DNA from: Psychroflexus planctonicus
GTDB lineage: Bacteria > Bacteroidota > Bacteroidia > Flavobacteriales > Flavobacteriaceae
Direction: 5' to 3'
DNA length: 64,000 bases
Assembly (NCBI RefSeq): GCF_014640195.1
Contig: NZ_BMGM01000001.1
Span: forward strand, 248,001 to 312,000
Of the stretch, positions 55,102 to 62,590 are shown in pieces. A program made the position numbers and the translations under genes. Within the stretch, counting starts at the first letter, position 1, and the number at the start of each line of letters is the position of its first letter. The notes beneath the pieces were generated by a model, which saw nothing but the letters and a program-made list of their open reading frames with translations, was not told the DNA's origin and did not search any database.

Positions 55102-55560
55102 TACACCCTTAAGAGAACTGTTTTTCCGACATAAAAAAGAATTTTCGGAAACCATAAAAAAGGAATTGTTTACAACGGTAAAAAACGGACAAAAACGGTC
55201 AACTTTGATTAATCAATTTTTTTCAATTTGAATAAAAAGAAACGAATAATACACCCTTAAGAGAATAAATAAAATTAATAGTTGATTTGTATTAATTAAT
55301 TAATTTATATTAATGATTAAACAACCTTAATTTTGAGAAACCATAAAAAGGAACTGTTTTTCGGACATAAAAAAGGTACAAAAAATTACAATCCTATGAA
55401 TAATTAGACTCCATAAAAAAGGAATAATTTATAAAAGTTCGTTAGTATCTACACGCACGTGAGTAAATATTTAAAAAACGACTAGAAAACGACTAGAAAA
55501 CGGCTGAAAAAAAGGAATTGTTTACGTCGTTTTCGAAGCGACATGAAGTAGGATTGTTTT
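55102..55560. repeat. Second repeat family in the element's non-coding end
   Basis: CATAAAAAAGGAATTGTTT and close variants recur about five times between 55152 and 55525 (for example 55152-55171, around 55341-55360, 55412 and 55510). TACACCCTTAAGAGAA occurs twice (55102-55117 and 55250-55265). AACGGACA/AAAACGG units also recur. The region has no credible gene and very low GC. Origin, packaging or structural-RNA roles are possible. Confidence 0.6.
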
Positions 55561-55570
55561 TCACACATAA

Positions 55571-55606
55571 AAAAAGGGGCTGAATAAATCAAACCCCCTT
55601 TTTGCC
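55571..55606 (+). terminator. Terminator-like stem at the right end of the element
   Basis: AAAAAGGGG pairs with CCCCTTTTT across about 16 bases (TGAATAAATCAAAC region), and a T-rich tract follows. It lies just before the right arm-type motif at 55610. Confidence 0.6.
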
Positions 55607-55609
55607 TTT

Positions 55610-55717
55610 TTGTCTAAAACGTACCAGTAAGGCAACCAATACACCGACAAAGATACTTCTTTAATTTTACCTTAAAAAACTACACTAATTTTTGATTTAG
55701 AACAAAAATCGAACAAA
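55610..55717. promoter_or_regulatory. Right arm-type integrase sites
   Basis: TTGTCTAAAACGTAC (55610-55624) and ATCGAACAAA (55708-55717) repeat the motifs found beside the integrase gene at the left end. They lie 33-140 bases from attR, a usual distance for arm sites. Confidence 0.55.
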
Positions 55718-55749
55718 TAGCTTTATAACTTATTGATAATCAATAAATA

Positions 55750-55764
55750 TTGTGGAGAATATCG
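55750..55764. repeat. Right attachment site (attR) in the tRNA-Ala 3' end
   Basis: TTGTGGAGAATATCG, identical to 48353-48367. Positions 55753-55764 are the tRNA 3' acceptor and T-arm bases. Integration therefore keeps the tRNA whole, as is usual for tRNA-targeting integrases. Confidence 0.85.
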
Positions 55765-55826
55765 GATTCGAACCGATGACCCCTACGCTGCCAGCGTAGT
55801 GCTCTAGCCAACTGAGCTAATTCCCC
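55753..55826 (-). tRNA. tRNA-Ala(GGC)
   Basis: A 74-base cloverleaf on the minus strand. It starts GGGGAATTAGCTCAGTTGG. The acceptor arms GGGGAAT and ATTCTCC pair with a G-T. The anticodon stem CTACG/CGTAG encloses CTGGCAG, giving anticodon GGC (Ala). The T arm has GGTTCGAATCC. The 3' CCA is not encoded. It is the integration target of the adjacent element. Confidence 0.95.
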
Positions 55827-56030
55827 GTTTTATTTTATGTAATGAACTTTTTTGATACTTTACAAAGCGCTACAAATATAAATGTATTTTTAAAATGAAA
55901 TTACAAACAAGTCAAGAAATTAGAAAAGGATTTGTTGAAATGCTACTAAAAAACATTTAAAAGGCTTTTTTATTTTCGAACTCAACATCTTTCAGCAAAT
56001 AAAAGCTCACTAAATCCATCTACGGCAAAC

Positions 56031-57941
56031 CTATTTTACAATCAACTTTTTAGTAATGCTTTGTGCTTCTGTATTGATCTTTACAAAGTAAATTCCAGTT
56101 GATAAGTCCTGTAAGTCAATTTTACCTTGTACAGAGCCGAATTCGATACGTTTTTTCAATCTCCCTTGGAGATTAAAAATTTCAACTTGGTGTACATGTA
56201 CTGCACTATCAAAATACAGATGGTTTTCGGTTGCTGGATTAGGATACATTTTTAAAGCAACTTTTTCAAAAGTAGGTGTACTTAAGCTGGTTGCTTCAAT
56301 TAAAAAGTTGTCTACAGTCCAGCGGGTAGCTTCTTCACCAGAAGTGGTATCATATTTAAAAGCAATGTAGGCCGTGCCAGAAATAGCGCTGATATCAATT
56401 TCGTCAAAGAAAAATTCTACTTCATTATTACTTCCATCGGGATGCGTAGGAGCGGTAAAATTGGGCAAGCTTGTCCACGTAAAGTTAGATGGGTTGTTCC
56501 CTCCGTTATAGTCGGTAGAATAAACCACTTGCAAAGGGGTGTTTCCAAAAGTGGCTTCAGTATAAAAACTCAATTCTAGAAAAGAATAAGCATCAAAATC
56601 GATAGGATTGGTGGTAATTAGCCAATCTAAACTAGGTACTTGACCACCGCTAAAACTGTTCATTTGGTAGGCACCCGTATTGTTTAACCCATTATTGTCT
56701 GTGCAATTCCAATCTAAATCGCTCAATTCACTCACCGTAAAAAATGAGTCGGAAACCGTGTCGCAATTATCAAAATCTTCAAAAAAGCTAAAATCAGGTC
56801 CAGGTAAAGTTGTAGCTGTTGCGGTGTTGCTTGCATCTGAAACATTTCCGGTAGCATCTATAGCAAAAACTTGAAATATGTAAGTGGTTTCAGCTTCTAA
56901 TCCATCAACTGAAAGACTAAGTTCGCTTGCATCTACAGTAGCAATGGTTTGGTTGTCTTGCTGAATTTGGTAGCTATCTAAAGCTTCATTATCTGTTGAA
57001 GCTTCCCAAGAAAGCAATAAGCTGTTGTTGGTAACATTAGATGCCGTTAAATTAGCAGGTGGTGTAGGCGCTTCTGTATCGGGCTCTGGATCCCAAATTT
57101 GCTGCACATAAGCTGGATTGTCTATCAAAGGATTTCGGTTTCCTTGAAAAAAATAACCATTGTTATTGCGGTCTATTTCACGTTGTGAAACTGGGTCTTG
57201 CAAATGCCAACTAATCAATAAATCGATGTACCATTGTACGTAAAACTGCTGTTCGTCGTTGCTTGTTAAAACTTCGTTGGCATCCCAACTCGAGCTAAAT
57301 TCTTGCTCATACCGAATGGCGAAATACAAAACCGAACGGGCAATATCACCTTTAAATTCGTCAATAGGTTCAAAAACAACTCCGTTGTAACCCGGAAAAG
57401 TATTGTCTCCTCGTTTTGAGCCGTTTGTAGAAGTGTAATCTGGATTGTTTCCTACTTCGCCAAATGGAAAACTGCCACGTGCACCATTCACCGAACCATC
57501 AGTAGGTACTACATGAAAGTAATCGTTTTTCATGGGCGATGCGCTGTTAAATGTAGATTGTGGCACCAAATGTTCGCGGTTATAGCAAACGCCTTCGCCA
57601 TTGTAGTTTCCACATTGATTTTGGAAATGATTGTAGTTGTATGCATCTGCTGAATTGGGTTGTTCTGAATACATGTCTAGCACCGTTCCGTCATTTTCGT
57701 AATAATCGTCTGTATCTCCGCTATTTGGATTGGCATACGCATCATACAAAGCGCCATAACCTTGGTCTTGATGAAATGGAAAACCATCGCCATCGTCTAT
57801 ATCATCTATAATTTGATTGAGCGCTGTTTTCAATTCAAAGCCAGTAAGGCCATCAGCATCATCGTAGTAACCTTGTGGTGCTTGAGCTAATGCCGAAAGA
57901 AAAAAGAAAAAAGAAAAAGCAAGCGATAAGTAATATTTCAT
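56031..57941 (-). CDS. Secreted endonuclease I with fibronectin III and type IX sorting domains
   Basis: A 636-residue secreted nuclease. The signal peptide is MKYYLSLAFSFFFFLSALAQ. The endonuclease I domain (about 25-285) has CYNREHLVPQSTFN, SPMKNDYFHVVPTDG and the end EIDRNNNGYFFQGNRNPLID. A fibronectin type III domain follows (about 293-380, APTPPANLTASNVTNNSLLL), then a jelly-roll-like region and a C-terminal type A sorting domain (LKMYPNPATENHLYF to GIYFVKINTEAQSITKKLIV). It should be exported by the type IX system and used to degrade extracellular nucleic acid. Confidence 0.95.
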   Translation of the reverse strand: MKYYLSLAFSFFFFLSALAQAPQGYYDDADGLTGFELKTALNQIIDDIDDGDGFPFHQDQGYGALYDAYANPNSGDTDDYYENDGTVLDMYSEQPNSADAYNYNHFQNQCGNYNGEGVCYNREHLVPQSTFNSASPMKNDYFHVVPTDGSVNGARGSFPFGEVGNNPDYTSTNGSKRGDNTFPGYNGVVFEPIDEFKGDIARSVLYFAIRYEQEFSSSWDANEVLTSNDEQQFYVQWYIDLLISWHLQDPVSQREIDRNNNGYFFQGNRNPLIDNPAYVQQIWDPEPDTEAPTPPANLTASNVTNNSLLLSWEASTDNEALDSYQIQQDNQTIATVDASELSLSVDGLEAETTYIFQVFAIDATGNVSDASNTATATTLPGPDFSFFEDFDNCDTVSDSFFTVSELSDLDWNCTDNNGLNNTGAYQMNSFSGGQVPSLDWLITTNPIDFDAYSFLELSFYTEATFGNTPLQVVYSTDYNGGNNPSNFTWTSLPNFTAPTHPDGSNNEVEFFFDEIDISAISGTAYIAFKYDTTSGEEATRWTVDNFLIEATSLSTPTFEKVALKMYPNPATENHLYFDSAVHVHQVEIFNLQGRLKKRIEFGSVQGKIDLQDLSTGIYFVKINTEAQSITKKLIVK

Positions 57942-58136
57942 GTAAAGAATTTTAATTTGCCTTAGCTTACGAAATTTGCTAAAGCGGATGCAAAAATAAG
58001 GATTGTAAATTGTTTTAAAGTACAGTTATTTCATAAGATTTGAATTCAATTAAAATTAACTGAATTGAAAATTCGAATTTTATAAACTTTTTTGCACCTT
58101 TGATTCCTTTTGAAACCCCATTTATAAAAGAAAATT

Positions 58137-58721
58137 ATGGAAGAATTTTGGTTGTATTTTAAACTTGGGCTAACGCATGTTTTAGATGCGAATGCTTATG
58201 ACCACATTTTGTATTTAACCGCTTTGGTTGCCGCTTATACTTTTTCTTCTTGGAAGCGCGTTTTTTATTTGGTAAGCATTTTTACCATAGGCCATATGCT
58301 ATCTTTAGCGCTCGCAGCCTACAAACTTGTACAGGTAGACATTAGTATTGTGGAATTTTTAATTCCCGTTTCAATAATTATTGCCGCAGTGTACAATCTG
58401 ATTAGCGCCAAAAAAAACATAGAAAGTCAAAAAGTGAATTTACTTTATTTTGTAACCTTGTTTTTTGGATTAGTCCACGGGTTTGGATTTTCAACTTACT
58501 TTAAAATGATTTCGGAAAGCGCAGACAACATGACGCTTTTACTCGTTGAATTTGCACTTGGAATTGAAGTAGCTCAGCTCATTGTTGTTTCAGTTGTGTT
58601 AATTCTTGGGTTTATATTTCAAAACATCTTTAATTTCGCTAAACGCGATTGGATATTGGTTATCTCATCTATAATCATTGGTTTAAGCATTCCTATTTTG
58701 CGAGATAATTGGTTATGGTAA
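58137..58721 (+). CDS. HupE/UreJ-family membrane protein
   Basis: A 194-residue protein with about six membrane helices. Features of the family are the N-terminal LYFKLGLTHVLDANAYDHIL, with conserved His and Asp residues, the metal-ligand-like TIGHMLSLALA and the segment FGLVHGFGFSTYFKM. HupE/UreJ proteins are linked to nickel or cobalt uptake. No hydrogenase or urease gene is nearby, so the metal role here is not known. The dCMP deaminase gene follows 6 bases later. Confidence 0.88.
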   Translation: MEEFWLYFKLGLTHVLDANAYDHILYLTALVAAYTFSSWKRVFYLVSIFTIGHMLSLALAAYKLVQVDISIVEFLIPVSIIIAAVYNLISAKKNIESQKVNLLYFVTLFFGLVHGFGFSTYFKMISESADNMTLLLVEFALGIEVAQLIVVSVVLILGFIFQNIFNFAKRDWILVISSIIIGLSIPILRDNWLW

Positions 58722-58727
58722 GCAAAA

Positions 58728-59165
58728 ATGAAAACAAAAAACAAGCAACTTAAATTTGACAAAGCCTATTTACGAATGGCTAAGGAATGGGGGAAACTCT
58801 CGCATTGCAATCGTAAACAAGTAGGTGCTATTATTGTAAAAGACCGCATGATTATTTCGGATGGTTACAATGGGACACCTAGCGGTTTTGAAAATAATTG
58901 CGAAGACCAAGATGGCATTACCAAATGGTATGTTTTACATGCCGAAGCCAATGCTATTTTAAAAGTAGCTGCTTCAACACAGTCTTGTAAAGGTGCTACT
59001 TTATACATTACGCTTTCACCTTGTAAAGATTGTAGTAAACTCATTCATCAAGCGGGAATAAATCGAGTGGTTTTTCAGAAGCGATACAAAGACGATAGCG
59101 GTTTGCTTTTTTTAGAAAAGGCAGGAGTAGAATTGGCGCACATAACAGACCTTGAACATGAGTAA
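58728..59165 (+). CDS. Deoxycytidylate (dCMP) deaminase family protein
   Basis: A 145-residue zinc enzyme. The catalytic motif is HAEANAI and the zinc ligands follow in LSPCKDCSKLIH. The N-terminal segment CNRKQVGAIIVKDRMIISDG then YNGTPSG is typical of dCMP deaminases (ComEB-like) in flavobacteria. It makes dUMP for thymidylate synthesis. Its end overlaps the S41 peptidase start by 8 bases. Confidence 0.94.
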   Translation: MKTKNKQLKFDKAYLRMAKEWGKLSHCNRKQVGAIIVKDRMIISDGYNGTPSGFENNCEDQDGITKWYVLHAEANAILKVAASTQSCKGATLYITLSPCKDCSKLIHQAGINRVVFQKRYKDDSGLLFLEKAGVELAHITDLEHE

Positions 59166-60747
59166 AAAGCATTATCATAAAAAATATTTACCCTTAATTA
59201 TAGGTACATCCATTGCCATGGGTTTGTTTATCAATTTTTTTATCAATGGTAATCCTTCGCGCTTTTCGGCAAACAATACTACACAACTCAAAATAAACCA
59301 ACTGCTCAACTACATTGAAAATGATTATGTAGACGAAGTAAATACAGACAGTATGGTAACTACTATGGTAAACCAAATGTTGGATAATTTAGACCCACAT
59401 TCTACTTATATTTCTAAAGAAGAATATGGTAGCATTAGAGAAAATATGAAAGGTGAAATAGTAGGTATTGGTATTAGTTTTTACAAAGTAGAAGACAGTA
59501 TTGCCGTAATACAAAGCTTGCCTAACGGACCTTCAAAAAAAGCAGGGATTTTACCAGGAGACCGTATTTTATTTGCCAATGGCATTAAGTTGCACGATCA
59601 AAATTTAAGCAATGATAGCATTATCAAAGTTTTAAAAGGAAAAATGAACACCGATGTAAGCTTGAAGGTAAAACGAAAAGGAAAGGAAGAATTACTCGAT
59701 TTCAATTTATCCAGAGACCGCATTCCTATTCAAAGTGTAAACGCTGGTATTGTTTTAAACCAAAATTTAGGTTACATAAAAATTAACCGTTTTGCTGAAA
59801 CAACTTATCAAGAATTTATCGAAAAATTAAATCAACTAAAAAGACAGGGCACAAAAAACCTGGTCTTAGATTTGCGCGATAATGGAGGTGGTTTTTTAAA
59901 AGAAGCCATTGCCATTGCAGATGAATTTCTTCAAGATGGGACGCCTATTTTGTACACCAAAAATCGTTCGGGCAAAACTAAAGAAAACTTCGCTACACGA
60001 AAAAGCAGTTTTAAAAATGGACAATTGTACATTCTACTAAACGAAAATTCTGCTTCTGCTAGCGAAATTGTAGCCGGTGCTATTCAAGATAACGATCGCG
60101 GATACATTGTTGGTAGACGTTCTTACGGAAAAGGTTTGGTGCAACGCGAGATGAAATTAGCAGACGGAAGCGCTGTTAGATTAACCGTTGCTCGCTATTA
60201 CACACCCACAGGAAGGTCTATTCAGCGTCCTTACAGCAACGGAAATAGTTCGTATTTTAACGACTACGAAAAGCGTTATGAAAATGGCGAACTGCTGGAA
60301 CGAGATAGTATTCAAGTAAACGACAGCCTTAAATTTACCACTCCTGGCGGAAGAATTGTATATGGCGGTGGCGGAATTGTACCTGATATTTTTATTCCTA
60401 AAAAAGTGAACAACCTAGACGAAGATCTAGAATACATGTTGAAAGGCGGAGTTATAGATCGTTTTGTTTTTGATGAGTTAGATAAAGACAGAAAATTTTA
60501 CAATAATCTAACGGAAGAAGATTATTCCAATTTTGAGATTCCTAAAGAAATGCTCTTAAATTATACTGAGTATTTGAATCAGTTAGCTTTCAATTATAAT
60601 TTTGAAACGCACGAAGACAAGTTAAAACGCTTTTTAAAAGCAAGTATAGCCAAACAATTATTTGGTGAAGAAGCTGCTTACCGTATTCTAACCAAATCTG
60701 ACCCAATGTTAGAAGCCGTTCAAAAACACTTGAACGAAAGTTCTTAG
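59158..60747 (+). CDS. S41-family C-terminal processing peptidase
   Basis: A 529-residue CtpA-like protease. One N-terminal membrane anchor or signal (LIIGTSIAMGLFINFFING) is followed by a PDZ domain (about 95-175, IGISFYKVEDSIAVIQSLP) and the catalytic S41 domain. The nucleophile Ser lies in NENSASASEIVAG and the lysine in RSYGKGLVQ. It probably cleaves C-terminal tails of periplasmic proteins. The ATG at 59158 is used rather than the upstream TTG at 59152. It overlaps the dCMP deaminase gene. Confidence 0.95.
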   Translation: MSKKHYHKKYLPLIIGTSIAMGLFINFFINGNPSRFSANNTTQLKINQLLNYIENDYVDEVNTDSMVTTMVNQMLDNLDPHSTYISKEEYGSIRENMKGEIVGIGISFYKVEDSIAVIQSLPNGPSKKAGILPGDRILFANGIKLHDQNLSNDSIIKVLKGKMNTDVSLKVKRKGKEELLDFNLSRDRIPIQSVNAGIVLNQNLGYIKINRFAETTYQEFIEKLNQLKRQGTKNLVLDLRDNGGGFLKEAIAIADEFLQDGTPILYTKNRSGKTKENFATRKSSFKNGQLYILLNENSASASEIVAGAIQDNDRGYIVGRRSYGKGLVQREMKLADGSAVRLTVARYYTPTGRSIQRPYSNGNSSYFNDYEKRYENGELLERDSIQVNDSLKFTTPGGRIVYGGGGIVPDIFIPKKVNNLDEDLEYMLKGGVIDRFVFDELDKDRKFYNNLTEEDYSNFEIPKEMLLNYTEYLNQLAFNYNFETHEDKLKRFLKASIAKQLFGEEAAYRILTKSDPMLEAVQKHLNESS

Positions 60748-60770
60748 TTTAAATGGAAGCAGTAGTATAA

Positions 60771-61055
60771 TTAACTACCTGCAAATGGAGTTCCAAATAC
60801 ACCAACCGCAAGCTCAGCCCAAATTAAAAAAAGCAGAAAAAGAATTCCGACTACGAAAAGGGTTCTCGTTTTTTTAGTTTTTATTTTATTCACAACAAGT
60901 AAAACAACAGAACCAAAAACTAGCAATAATACTGCTGCCACCAAAAAGTTGAATTCCGACCAGTTTACTTCGTCTGATACTTGCATACCTATCAACGGAA
61001 TGAGCAACAAAACTCCTACAAGCAGAAGTAATTTAAGAAAAGAGTTGGTTTTCAT
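60771..61055 (-). CDS. Small three-helix membrane protein
   Basis: A 94-residue protein with three hydrophobic segments (FLKLLLLVGVLLLIPLIGMQ, FLVAAVLLLVFGSVVLLVV and TLFVVGILFLLFLIWAELAV) and the end GVFGTPFAGS. I do not recognise the family, although similar small proteins occur in flavobacteria. It converges on the S41 gene. Codon use and membrane pattern support it. Confidence 0.7.
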   Translation of the reverse strand: MKTNSFLKLLLLVGVLLLIPLIGMQVSDEVNWSEFNFLVAAVLLLVFGSVVLLVVNKIKTKKTRTLFVVGILFLLFLIWAELAVGVFGTPFAGS

Positions 61056-61147
61056 AATTAAGGACTCCCTATTAGCATCGTAATTTGTAGTCTGTTCTTA
61101 GAATTTGTTACATCATTTTTTTTGGAAGGTAAAACTTTTTATTATTT

Positions 61148-61286
61148 ACACCCTTTGCCTTCGGCATTTCCATCAAGGGAAAATTAATTTTTTGGCTTGA
61201 GCCTGCCTGACGGCAAAGGCAGGTGGTTTTGATGAAGCAGAGCGAAGTCAAAATTGTATCGAGAACTAGTCATAATTCCAGAGTTT
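61148..61286. repeat. First repeat copy left of the GIY-YIG gene
   Basis: ACACCCTTTGCCTTCGGCAT followed by TTCCATCAAGGGAAA is the reverse complement of the 20-kb repeat core. It continues with a TGCCTGACGGCAAAGGCA hairpin and GAAGTCAAAATTGTATCGAG. Similar copies begin at 61304, 61850 (second half only) and 61951. Confidence 0.8.
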
Positions 61287-61303
61287 AAATCTCATTACTT
61301 AAG

Positions 61304-61503
61304 ACACCCTTTGCCTACGGCATTTCCCTCAAGGGAAAATTAATTTTTTGGCTTGAGACTGCCTGGCGGTAAAGGCAAGTGGTTTTGATAAAGCAGAGCG
61401 AAGTCAAAATTGTATCGAGAATTAATTTAGTAACTCTCACAACTCACTTCTCGATACAAATCCTGCGCATTCCATTCGCAGAATTCACTCGAAGAGACAG
61501 TGA
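61304..61503. repeat. Left ~200-bp direct repeat flanking the GIY-YIG gene
   Basis: Runs from ACACCCTTTGCC to GAGACAGTGAGA. It combines the core, the CTGCC/GGCAG hairpin, TTGTATCGAGAA with its inverted partner TTCTCGATACAA, and a TGCGCATTCCATTCGCA palindrome. The same order and near-identical sequence recur at 61951-62152. Confidence 0.85.
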
Positions 61504-61547
61504 GATAATATTATAAAAAATTAATAAATTTGAGAAAATAGTACATC

Positions 61548-61832
61548 TTGTATTTCGTATATGTCTTAAAGTGTTCAGATAAAACCTACTATACAGGTAT
61601 TACATCTAATCTTGATAAAAGATTAAATGAACATCAGTCAGGAAAATATTTTGGCAGTTACACCTTCTCCCGCAGACCAATACATTTGGTGTACTATGCC
61701 GCATTTACTGACGTCAATAGAGCTATTGAAGCTGAAAAGAAAATCAAAAAATGGTCGAAAGCTAAAAAAGAAGCATTGATTAATAATGAATTTGATAAAC
61801 TCCCTAATTTAGCAAAGAAAAAATTCAAATAA
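61548..61832 (+). CDS. Stand-alone GIY-YIG nuclease (UvrC-N-like)
   Basis: A 94-residue single-domain GIY-YIG protein. FVYVLKCSDKTYYTGITSNL carries the Y/YTG motif pair, followed by RLNEHQSGKYFGSYTFSRRP. The conserved Glu is in AIEAEKKIKKWSKAKKEALI. This is the small YhbQ/UPF0213-like form, common in Bacteroidota. The start appears to be TTG 61548 because no in-frame ATG lies nearby. It is bracketed by the 200-bp direct repeats. Its role is unknown; a link to the repeats is inferred. Confidence 0.9.
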   Translation: MYFVYVLKCSDKTYYTGITSNLDKRLNEHQSGKYFGSYTFSRRPIHLVYYAAFTDVNRAIEAEKKIKKWSKAKKEALINNEFDKLPNLAKKKFK

Positions 61833-61849
61833 CCAATGTCTGTTCGAGC

Positions 61850-62152
61850 CTGCCTGACGGCAAAGGCAAGTGGTTTTGATAAAGCAGAGCGAAATCAAAA
61901 TTGTATCGAGAACTAATCATAATTCCATAGCTTAAATCTCATTACTTAAGACACCCTTTGCCTACGGCATTTCCCTCAAGGGAAAATCAATTTTTTGGCT
62001 TGAGCCTGCCTGACGGCAAAGGCAGGTGGTTTTGATGAAGCAGAGCGAAATCAAAATTGTATCGAGAATTAATTTAGCAAGTCTCACAACTCACTTCTCG
62101 ATACAAATCCTGCGCATTCCATTCGCAGAATTCACTCGAAGAGACAGTGAAA
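61850..62152. repeat. Right repeats flanking the GIY-YIG gene
   Basis: A half copy at 61850-61918 (GCCTGCCTGACGGCAAAGGC to TTGTATCGAGAAC) is followed by a full copy at 61951-62152 that matches 61304-61503 almost base for base. The rest of 61833-62319 holds only the tRNA-Gln-related duplication described separately. Confidence 0.85.
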
Positions 62153-62165
62153 TCGTATTAAAAAT

Positions 62166-62224
62166 AAAAAATCCGAACTCTCTTACGAAAATTCGGACTT
62201 GCATTTTGTTGGCCTACTAGGGCT
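62166..62224. repeat. Duplicated terminator plus 3' fragment of tRNA-Gln, outer copy
   Basis: AATCCGAACTCTCTTACGAA continues through ATTCGGACTTGCATTTTGTT to GGCCTACTAGGGCT. The last 16 bases (62209-62224) equal the tRNA-Gln 3' end. The same 58-59-base string occurs at 62279-62336 next to the intact tRNA, with one T missing. Confidence 0.85.
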
Positions 62225-62278
62225 TACTTCGGCAAGCCCAGCATGAACTTCATCGCCCTACAACATTTTCAATCAAAA

Positions 62279-62319
62279 AAAAATCCGAACTCTCTTACGA
62301 AAATTCGGACTTGCATTTG
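62279..62319 (-). terminator. Terminator of tRNA-Gln
   Basis: On the minus strand TCCGAATTTTCG and AGTTCGGA form a stem (TCCGAA pairing with TTCGGA) about 10 bases past the tRNA, followed by a run of T. It is part of the duplicated block also present at 62166-62208. Confidence 0.75.
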
Positions 62320-62392
62320 TTGGCCTACTAGGGCTCGAACCTAGACTCTTCTGGACCAAAACCAGACGTGTTGCCAGTTACACCATAGGCCA
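62320..62392 (-). tRNA. tRNA-Gln(TTG)
   Basis: A 73-base cloverleaf on the minus strand. It starts TGGCCTATGGTGTAACTGG. Acceptor arms TGGCCTA and TAGGCCA pair. The anticodon stem TCTGG/CCAGA encloses TTTTGGT, giving anticodon TTG (Gln). The T arm is AGGTTCGAGCCCT. The starting U1-A72 pair is usual for bacterial tRNA-Gln. The 3' CCA is not encoded. Confidence 0.95.
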
Positions 62393-62590
62393 ATTTGTCA
62401 ATGCGGGTGCAAATTTATAACATACTTTCTTTACTGCAAAACATTACTGATAAATTTTCTTCATCTTTTTTAAAAATAAAAAACATCTACAAGTATTTGA
62501 TTCATTATTCGTTCCAGCTTAGAATCACAAAAAAAATTCAACACCCAATTACAATATAATCCTTATTTTCGCTTTCTTAAATAAAAAAGA

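Larger units (their letters stand above)
48353..55764 (+). mobile_element. 7.4-kb integrative element in tRNA-Ala(GGC)
   Basis: The island is bounded by 15-bp direct repeats, the right one being the 3' end of tRNA-Ala(GGC). It carries a tyrosine integrase near the left end, an unknown 617-aa protein, an excisionase-like HTH protein, a second small DNA-binding protein and a replication protein with an SF3-like helicase, all on the plus strand. About 1 kb of repeat-rich non-coding DNA follows. Motifs ATCGAACAAA and TTGTCTAAAACGTAC occur near both ends. No relaxase, coupling protein, capsid, portal or packaging gene is seen. A replicating integrative plasmid or phage-satellite type is the best reading. 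Confidence 0.85.

Noticed and set aside
62026-62220. Short frame next to the GIY-YIG gene
   Set aside because: Made entirely of repeat and duplicated tRNA-Gln terminator sequence.
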